A stretch of 64,000 nucleotides of DNA. It comes from Alphaproteobacteria bacterium. Lineage in GTDB: Bacteria; Pseudomonadota; Alphaproteobacteria; RF32; CAG-239. A program made the position numbers and the translations under genes. The notes beneath the pieces were generated by a model that saw only the letters and a program-made list of their open reading frames with translations, was not told where the DNA came from and searched no databases. Positions 60,865 through 64,000 of this stretch are shown here, piece by piece (position 1 is the first letter of the stretch; each line of letters starts with the position of its first letter). Where the stretch lies: NCBI GenBank assembly GCA_017626035.1, contig JAGAJR010000027.1:1-64000 (forward strand), written 5' to 3'.

Positions 60865-62515
60865 CGCCGTTTTTATCGACGTCAATTCTTTCTGCGGCCG
60901 GCTTTTTCGGCAGTCCCGGCATTGTCAAAATATTGCCGGACAAAGCAACGATAAATCCGGCACCGGCAGATAATCTGACATCTCTGACAGTCAGGGTATG
61001 CCCTTGCGGAGCACCCAAGAGCGATGCGTCGCCGGAGATGGAGTTTTGCGTTTTGGCAATGCAGACCGGAACGCCCGCGTATCCGTTGGCTTCAAATTCT
61101 TTCAGCTTGGAAAGGGCCATATCGGAAAATGCCACTTTTTCGGCCCGATAGATTTCTTTGGCAATGGTTTCTATTTTCTGTATCGGAGGCAAATCATATT
61201 CATATAACGGATGATAGAGGGAAGGGGATTCCGTTAGTCTAATGACAGCTTTCGCCAGTTCCTCAGCTCCTTTGCCGCCGTTCTCCCAAGCGGAAACAAT
61301 AACGGCTTCGGCTCCTTGTCTTCGGCATAACTCTTGAAGAAGTTTAAGTTCAGCTTCACTGTCGGCAGAGAATTGATTAATGGCAACGACCGTCGGCAAA
61401 TTAAATTTTTTCAAGTTTTGCAAATGAATTTCCAGGTTGGCAAAACCCCGTTCAAGAGCTGCTGTATCTTCCATGCCGAGGGCGTCTTTAGGCAAACCGC
61501 CGTGCATTTTTAAGGCACGCACGGTGGCGACGATAACGGCGGCGGAAGGTTTCAGCCCCGCAGTCGGGCATTTAATGTCCAAAAACTTTTCTGCTCCCAA
61601 ATCGGCTCCGAAACCGGCTTCCGTAACCACATAATCAGCCAGACGCAAAGCGGTTTTTGTCGCAATGACGCTGTTACAGCCGTGGGCAATGTTGGCAAAA
61701 GGTCCTCCGTGAACCAGAACCGGCGTTTTTTCAAGAGTTTGAACAAGATTAGGTTTAATCGCATCCTTCAAAAGGGCGGCCATGGCTCCGTGAGCGTTTA
61801 ATTGTCCGGCGGTAACATAACTGCCTTTGGTGTTTTTGCCGATAACGATGCGGGCAAGGCGTTGTTTTAAATCTTCAATATCTTCGGCAAGACAAAAAAT
61901 CGCCATAATTTCGCTGGCAACACTGATGTCAAAATGGTCTGTTCTCGGAACGCCGTTTATTTCGCCGCCTTGGGCAACAGTAATTTCCCGAAGGGCTCGG
62001 TCATTCAAATCCAAGCAGCGATTCCAAAAAATACTCTTCGGGTCGATATCCAGTTCGTTGCCGTGTTTAATGTGATTGTCAATCAAAGCAGAAAGCAGAT
62101 TATTGGCGGAAGTAATGGCGTGAATATCTCCGGTAAAATGCAGATTGATTTCTTCCATTGGCACGATTTGAGCATATCCGCCGCCGGTTGCCCCTCCTTT
62201 TATGCCGAAGCACGGTCCCAAAGACGGCTCGCGAAGAGCGGCAAGAACTTTTTTGTTCAAGCGTTTGAGGGCATCGGTCAAACCGATGGATATGGTGGAT
62301 TTTCCTTCTCCGGCGGGAGTGGGGGTAACCGCAGTAACCAGAATCAGCTTTCCGTTCAGAGGCAAAGAGGATAATTCGCGAAGCTTTTCAAAAGAGATTT
62401 TGGCTTTATATTTTCCGTATAATTCCAAGTCGTCTTCGTCCAACCCGATATTTTTTCCAATTTCGGTAATCTTCTCGGGAATATTGTTTTGAGAAATTTG
62501 AATGTCGGAAAGCAT
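60845..62515 (-). CDS. fhs: Formate-tetrahydrofolate ligase
   Basis: Makes 10-formyl-THF from formate, ATP and THF, feeding one-carbon units into purines and formyl-Met. 556 residues with the P-loop TPTPAGEGKSTISIGL, EPSLGPCFGIKGGATGGGYAQI, NLLSALIDNHI, GGPFANIAHGCNS, TEAGFGADLGAEKF and PTVVAINQF. Normal length. The ATG at 62515 follows an AGGTG-type site. Monocistronic. Confidence 0.96.
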   Translation of the reverse strand: MLSDIQISQNNIPEKITEIGKNIGLDEDDLELYGKYKAKISFEKLRELSSLPLNGKLILVTAVTPTPAGEGKSTISIGLTDALKRLNKKVLAALREPSLGPCFGIKGGATGGGYAQIVPMEEINLHFTGDIHAITSANNLLSALIDNHIKHGNELDIDPKSIFWNRCLDLNDRALREITVAQGGEINGVPRTDHFDISVASEIMAIFCLAEDIEDLKQRLARIVIGKNTKGSYVTAGQLNAHGAMAALLKDAIKPNLVQTLEKTPVLVHGGPFANIAHGCNSVIATKTALRLADYVVTEAGFGADLGAEKFLDIKCPTAGLKPSAAVIVATVRALKMHGGLPKDALGMEDTAALERGFANLEIHLQNLKKFNLPTVVAINQFSADSEAELKLLQELCRRQGAEAVIVSAWENGGKGAEELAKAVIRLTESPSLYHPLYEYDLPPIQKIETIAKEIYRAEKVAFSDMALSKLKEFEANGYAGVPVCIAKTQNSISGDASLLGAPQGHTLTVRDVRLSAGAGFIVALSGNILTMPGLPKKPAAERIDVDKNGVISGLF

Positions 62516-62597
62516 AAAGCACCTCAGCGTAAATTAAAAAAACAGATGTTATTATATTCATAATTTTGCTTAAAAAAAGATAAATCTTGTCAGGCTC

Positions 62598-62629
62598 TTG
62601 ACAAATGAAATTATAAGGTTAAGTATAAA
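62598..62629 (+). promoter_or_regulatory. Possible promoter for the leader and large gene
   Basis: A consensus -35 TTGACA with a TATAAA 20 bases later (longer than ideal; AAGTAT lies at 17). About 45 bases before the leader ORF. Confidence 0.35.
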
Positions 62630-62671
62630 TGCGTTATTCATCTGATGGTGAATTTGGATAAAGGATAATAA

Positions 62672-62722
62672 ATGTCTGTAAACGAGGTTAAATTTTCTGT
62701 TTTTTTCTGGTGGCACTGCTAG
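62672..62722 (+). CDS. Possible leader peptide MSVNEVKFSVFFWWHC
   Basis: A 16-codon ORF with AAGGA seven bases upstream, ending Phe-Phe-Trp-Trp-His-Cys. Its last codons lie within the hairpin TGGCAC/GTGCCA (62711-62727), and its first part contains ACGAGG, which pairs with CCTCGT at 62733-62738. Such an arrangement is like a translation-coupled attenuator, but no T-tract terminator follows. Could be chance. Confidence 0.3.
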   Translation: MSVNEVKFSVFFWWHC

Positions 62723-62803
62723 TGCCATATTTCCTCGTGTCTGAATTTACAATTTAAAAAATCTGTTTTTTATCACATCAATTTCTTAAAATGGAGATGA
62801 ATA

Positions 62804-64000
62804 ATGTCTTTTGAATATTCCGTAGAAAACTGCGGCCGTGTTAAAATGGCCGGAGGAACTTTTCAAACCTATTATGACCTGGCGGCTCCGATTTACGGAG
62901 TGGAAAATCCCGCTGCCGCCGAAATAATCGAAACTCACGATAATTTTCGCAATCTTCGCAACCGCCCGCCGTTTGATTTGCTGTTGGCTTTTTTTCCGGA
63001 TGATTATAAAAATATTCAATATCGCCTGCGGGGAGCGGGAGCTTACCGCCATTTGCGGATGGATCAGGGACCGGGCGGAAATTTTACCCGCTTTGATGTC
63101 GGAACGCCGAAAAGACTGCATTTTGATATTACGGGAGAAAAAGGGTTTGCCATGCCGGAAGCCCTGATAAGCGAACAATTGGAACATTTTGGAAGTCAGC
63201 AGATTAAAACCGTTGCTTCCCAATTGCAAAACAGTTTTGAAAATAATGATTATAAAAGAACCGCCGCATTGGTAAATAAATTTACGGTTTTGGCCGAGAA
63301 GGAAGGATTAAAACTCCATACCGGAGAAAATGTCGGAAGTAAAAGCGGCTTTTTCTTTATTCGCCCGGCAGAAACAAATGTTACGGCCGGCTTCCCGATA
63401 GAGAAAATCCCGCAGCTGAGAGCAAAAATTGATGAAGCAGTCAATAAAACCTTTTCTTTGGCGGAATATGCAAGGGAAGACCTCCGTTCCGGAACAAATT
63501 TCGCCCGGGCAGTGGAACGTGCGGAGCAAAAATATGAAGAACGGGGCGGATGCGATTATACCGGCGAAGGATTGCTGTATTTTCAGCCGGATTGTTTTGT
63601 TGACAATCAGGGAAATATTGAAATTGAGAAAATCAATATGCCGGATGTCGGAATGTTCCTGACCATGCTTAACCGCCCGCAGAACAGCAGCCTGCAAAAA
63701 GTTGTCGATGCCAATCTGATGTTGAAAGACCGCCTGAAACAAACGGCGTCAAAATTTTTAACCAAGGATGAAATTGTTTTGGTAACCAGAGACGAAGTTA
63801 TTGATCAACGTTCCGATACTTTGGAAATTCTGGAAATTAAAGCCTTGTCGGAGCTTTTGGAGAGTATTGGCAAAACGGTTAAAGTCAAGAAACTTTCCGA
63901 GCATGAGGAAATCAATAAAAACAGTGAAATCCTGCTGCTGAATGTCGATGGGAAACACAAAGATTTTGCCGGCTTTGCCGAGGATATTGTCCGTAGAGAT
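62804..64000 (+). CDS. Large unknown protein, 3' end outside the window
   Basis: An open frame of at least 399 residues from MSFEYSVENCGRVKMAGG, with GGAG before the ATG. No signal or membrane helix. Conserved-looking segments: PPFDLLLAFFPDDYKN, FTRFDVGTPKRLHFDITG, GSKSGFFFIRPAETN, DYTGEGLLYFQPDCFVD and EKINMPDVGMFLTML. The EKINMPDVG region and general layout faintly recall ATP-grasp-type ligases, but no defining motif is seen. The protein is unidentified and may be co-regulated with the leader upstream. Confidence 0.6.
   Translation, partial: MSFEYSVENCGRVKMAGGTFQTYYDLAAPIYGVENPAAAEIIETHDNFRNLRNRPPFDLLLAFFPDDYKNIQYRLRGAGAYRHLRMDQGPGGNFTRFDVGTPKRLHFDITGEKGFAMPEALISEQLEHFGSQQIKTVASQLQNSFENNDYKRTAALVNKFTVLAEKEGLKLHTGENVGSKSGFFFIRPAETNVTAGFPIEKIPQLRAKIDEAVNKTFSLAEYAREDLRSGTNFARAVERAEQKYEERGGCDYTGEGLLYFQPDCFVDNQGNIEIEKINMPDVGMFLTMLNRPQNSSLQKVVDANLMLKDRLKQTASKFLTKDEIVLVTRDEVIDQRSDTLEILEIKALSELLESIGKTVKVKKLSEHEEINKNSEILLLNVDGKHKDFAGFAEDIVRRD

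Overview
The window is chromosomal DNA from an AT-rich alphaproteobacterium. The evidence is a set of family and order markers: a PopZ/DUF2497 protein between a TolC-type porin and valS, DUF2125, a zinc-ribbon protein divergent from ftsEX, a stand-alone AroQ-type chorismate mutase protein, an ffh-rpsP-rimM-trmD-rplS run, and a lexA preceded by GTTC-N7-GTTC. Codon use and the many hypothetical secreted or low-complexity proteins fit an uncultured host-associated (gut-type) lineage, but the species cannot be named from sequence alone. Genes are dense, operons are short, and most units end in clear hairpin terminators. No transposase, integrase, CRISPR array or prophage cluster is visible.

Layout. 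1-6 kb: the 5' end of a tRNA-Gln, two HAD phosphatases, a single-chain glycyl-tRNA synthetase, a CoA-disulfide-reductase/rhodanese fusion. 6.1-9.9 kb: a GC-rich repeat block, then the SRP/ribosome operon, in which ffh appears to start at AUU. 10-13.5 kb: an aspartate-semialdehyde dehydrogenase homologue that has lost its catalytic residues, followed by a large MscS-type channel and tRNA-Thr. 13.6-16.5 kb: mutY and an accessory patch: a Cys-rich membrane protein gene bracketed by 42-bp repeats, an overlapping spanin-like gene pair, and lipoproteins. 16.5-19.3 kb: envelope and shape genes (FtsB-like, M23 peptidase, bactofilin) and smpB. 19.3-31.6 kb: tadA, rluB, rsmD, a chorismate mutase, the leftward ftsE-ftsX-ydcF-plsC-DUF2125 operon, argS and a nitroreductase.

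31.6-47.3 kb holds central carbon genes (gapA, pgk, glgP, eno) interleaved with a 733-residue low-complexity protein, the tolC-popZ-valS block and a small secreted peptide. 47.5-51.2 kb holds a dCMP deaminase, an orphan response regulator, a small HTH protein, a probable structured RNA, GC-rich repeats and lexA with its SOS operator. 51.3-64 kb holds lysS, a YibQ-type deacetylase, a SpoIIE-type phosphatase plus STAS partner-switching pair, two tandem paralogues of unknown function, tRNA-Glu, a DUF5131 protein, formate-THF ligase and the start of a large unknown protein behind a possible leader peptide.

The most unusual points are the AUU-initiated ffh, the degenerate asd, the isolated spanin-like overlap pair, the minus-strand structured RNA at about 49.1-49.3 kb, the repeat-flanked Cys-rich gene, and the phosphatase/STAS pair beside paralogues that share a novel N-terminal module.
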